A stretch of DNA of 5,826 nucleotides from an uncultured Ruminococcus sp. GTDB lineage: Bacteria; Bacillota; Clostridia; Oscillospirales; Ruminococcaceae. Location of the stretch: the NCBI GenBank assembly GCA_945835085.1, contig CAMAIG010000113.1:1-5826 (forward strand), given 5' to 3'. Each line of letters starts with the position of its first letter. Within the stretch, counting starts at the first letter, position 1. The position numbers and the translations under genes were made by a program. The notes under the pieces were generated by a model. The model saw only the letters and a program-made list of their open reading frames with translations. It did no database searches and was not told where the DNA came from. Positions 4,835-5,826 of this stretch are shown here, one piece after another.

Positions 4835-5572
4835 TTACTTTCTCTTGGAAACAATAGCAGCAGCGGCTGCAACAGCCATTACGCCTGCAAGTGCAGCAGC
4901 GGAGGTGTTGCCTGTAGCTGCAGGAGCCTCTGCGCCGGCATCGGAAGCGGGAGCCTCTTCAGCGGGAGCCTCTTCAGCGGGAGCATCGGAAGCGGAGCCA
5001 AGACCGGATACTGTGAACTCGATCTCTACGGAGCTTGTAGGCATTGTGTAGCCGAAGAGGCCTTCAGCCTTGCCGAGATCTTCATTCCAGATGTTGATCA
5101 TCATGGGGGAGATGTACTCCTTATCATCGGGGTTCAGATATGCTTCGTCAAATGTGTACTTTGTGGAGCCGTCGATCTTTACCTTAACGTCGGAGATTGT
5201 TGCTCCGCAGTCAAGAGGCATATCGGTGGAGATGAAGAGAAGGTTAAGGGTTTCATCAGCGCCGAAATCAAAATCGCCGGTAAGGCTTACGGTGTATGTG
5301 CCGTCGCCTGTGATAACAGCGTCAGTGAATGTACCGCCGTTGTTGGTTGCTGTAGGTCCATCCCAGCCTGTGAGGTGGTCAAAGTAGTATGTGCCGTCCT
5401 CTGCGGGAATGTCCTTACCGTATGTACCCTCGTTCCAAGCGTTTCTGAATGTGAAGCTTGCGGACTGGATTCCAAGGTATGCATGGTATTCAGCAGCAGA
5501 TACGGAAGTGCTGAGTGCGGAAACTGCCAGACAAGCGGCAGCTGCTACGGAAGCGATCTTCTTAAAAGTCAT
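4835..5572 (-). CDS. Exported surface protein with sortase-like tail
   Basis: A 245-residue protein. Residues 1-26 are a signal peptide (MTFKK then Ala-rich, ending SVSA). Residues 28-190 form one domain rich in Thr, Asp and aromatic residues, with alternating strand-like segments (for example SASFTFRNAW, DGTYTVSLTG, LNLLFISTD); it looks like an all-beta, possibly carbohydrate- or ligand-binding module, but I recognise no catalytic motif and no named family. An Ala/Pro/Glu linker follows (about 195-217), with tandem EEAPA units, then PAATGNT (217-223), a hydrophobic stretch (224-241) and SKRK. That tail resembles a cell-wall sorting signal with a non-standard motif; simple membrane anchoring is the alternative. 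The start at 5572 has AGGAGA (5586-5581) 8 bases upstream. It is flanked by its own strong promoter and terminator, so it is a single-gene unit, probably well expressed. No dockerin or cohesin is seen. Confidence 0.75.
   Translation of the reverse strand: MTFKKIASVAAAACLAVSALSTSVSAAEYHAYLGIQSASFTFRNAWNEGTYGKDIPAEDGTYYFDHLTGWDGPTATNNGGTFTDAVITGDGTYTVSLTGDFDFGADETLNLLFISTDMPLDCGATISDVKVKIDGSTKYTFDEAYLNPDDKEYISPMMINIWNEDLGKAEGLFGYTMPTSSVEIEFTVSGLGSASDAPAEEAPAEEAPASDAGAEAPAATGNTSAAALAGVMAVAAAAAIVSKRK
4951..4995. repeat. 15-base tandem repeat in the Ala/Pro linker
   Basis: GAGCCTCTTCAGCGG occurs at 4951-4965 and 4966-4980, with a diverged third unit at 4981-4995. Each encodes five linker residues of the surface protein, so slippage would change linker length in frame. 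Confidence 0.8.
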
Positions 5573-5626
5573 TTTAATTATCTCCTTTACGCAACGTACT
5601 TATTATACGTCGATATTATTGTAGTT

Positions 5627-5655
5627 ATTATACCACAATGTGTTAACGTTTTCAA
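5627..5655 (-). promoter_or_regulatory. Strong promoter of the surface-protein gene
   Basis: TTGAAA (5655-5650) and a perfect TATAAT (5632-5627) are 17 bases apart, and TGG precedes the -10 as an extended element. Transcription would start near 5620, leaving a leader of about 48 bases. That leader contains ACGTA/TACGT arms (5594-5598, 5606-5610) that could form a weak hairpin before the ribosome binding site. It lies downstream of the terminator of RNA copy 2, so the gene does not depend on that RNA for transcription. Confidence 0.8.
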
Positions 5656-5701
5656 GATACACTTCTAACAATTTTTTTAAAGCATTTTCTACATTTGCAA
5701 C

Positions 5702-5733
5702 AAAAAAATCACTGCCCATTTTCATGGACAGCG
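5702..5733 (-). terminator. Intrinsic terminator of RNA copy 2
   Basis: On the minus strand CGCTGTCCA (5733-5725) pairs with TGGGCAGTG (5718-5710) over 9 positions, two of them G-U, followed by an A and seven T residues (5708-5702). Its sequence is unrelated to the terminator of copy 1, although its position relative to the conserved hairpin is the same. Confidence 0.85.
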
Positions 5734-5798
5734 CAGCGTGTCGCTGAGCCGCCTCGTTGGGGAAACAGCAAGGCTCGTTTCCTTTGCGGCTCGGTAAC
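5702..5798 (-). ncRNA. Unrecognised structured RNA, copy 2
   Basis: Reading the minus strand, the same ordered blocks as in copy 1 occur: GTTACCGAGCCGCAAA (5798-5783), TGCTGTTT (5770-5763), AACGAG (5758-5753) and CAGCGACACGCTG (5746-5734), then the terminator. GAGCCG can pair with CGGCTC (5792-5787 with 5751-5746), a longer version of the stem in copy 1. Inside it, GGAAAC-AGC and GCT-GTTTCC (5782-5761) form a hairpin with one bulged G that copy 1 lacks in sequence but partly replaces with TTAGA/TCTAA. AATAC again lies 4 bases before the first block, as part of TGTAAT (5810-5805), a possible -10. Its upstream region runs off the window. The surface-protein gene lies 130 bases downstream on this strand but has its own promoter, so a free-standing RNA is favoured over a cis-acting switch, which remains possible. 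Confidence 0.65.
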
Positions 5799-5826
5799 TA
5801 ACGTATTACAAAAAATTCTTACATAG

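Noticed and set aside
5702..5798. Riboswitch controlling the surface-protein gene
   Set aside because: A strong promoter lies between the RNA's terminator and the gene, and copy 1 has no downstream gene; kept only as a minor possibility.
868..5798. Inverted copies of the RNA as ends of a mobile or invertible segment
   Set aside because: Identity is limited to short functional blocks, no recombinase or transposase lies between, and no target duplications are seen.

Overview
The window looks like chromosomal DNA from a low- to mid-GC Gram-positive anaerobe of the class Clostridia, most plausibly Oscillospiraceae (Ruminococcus-like). The grounds are AGGAGG-type ribosome binding sites, consensus TTGAAA/TATAAT promoters, sortase-like protein tails ending in Lys/Arg, and a YdjG-YdjH-YdjI gene set known from Bacillus subtilis. 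The genus is an inference from style, not a match to a named genome.

Layout. Positions 1-758 (plus strand) hold a two-gene unit: a Nudix hydrolase of the Ap4A-hydrolase type and a small YtxH-like membrane protein with a poly-Asp tail. Positions 759-1304 carry no gene. This stretch contains a structured RNA with its own terminator (868-964), a perfect bidirectional terminator palindrome (1000-1026), a run of back-to-back hairpins (1056-1203) and a 49-base direct repeat (1197-1295). Positions 1305-4436 (minus strand) form an operon read ydjI-like (SPFH plus three zinc ribbons), ydjG-like (zinc ribbons plus one membrane helix), ydjH-like (secreted/membrane TPM domain). Its promoter overlaps a perfect 19-base palindrome. 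Upstream of it on the same strand are a 51-codon microprotein made of little more than a signal peptide and a sortase-like sorting signal (4551-4706), then a 245-residue exported surface protein with a similar tail (4835-5572). At the right edge (5702-5798, minus strand) is a second copy of the structured RNA.

How it fits together. In B. subtilis the YdjG/YdjH/YdjI proteins act with PspA in a membrane-stress response. Here the three partners are kept in one operon with an operator-like site, but no pspA is seen beside them. The neighbouring genes also concern the envelope: a YtxH-like membrane protein and two sortase-tailed exported proteins. The most novel item is the pair of structured RNAs. 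They share a 16-base block, a TGCTGTTT block, an AACGAG block and a 13-base CAGCG-ACA-CGCTG hairpin, and each ends in an unrelated-sequence intrinsic terminator. They lie about 4.8 kb apart in opposite orientation. I do not recognise the family.
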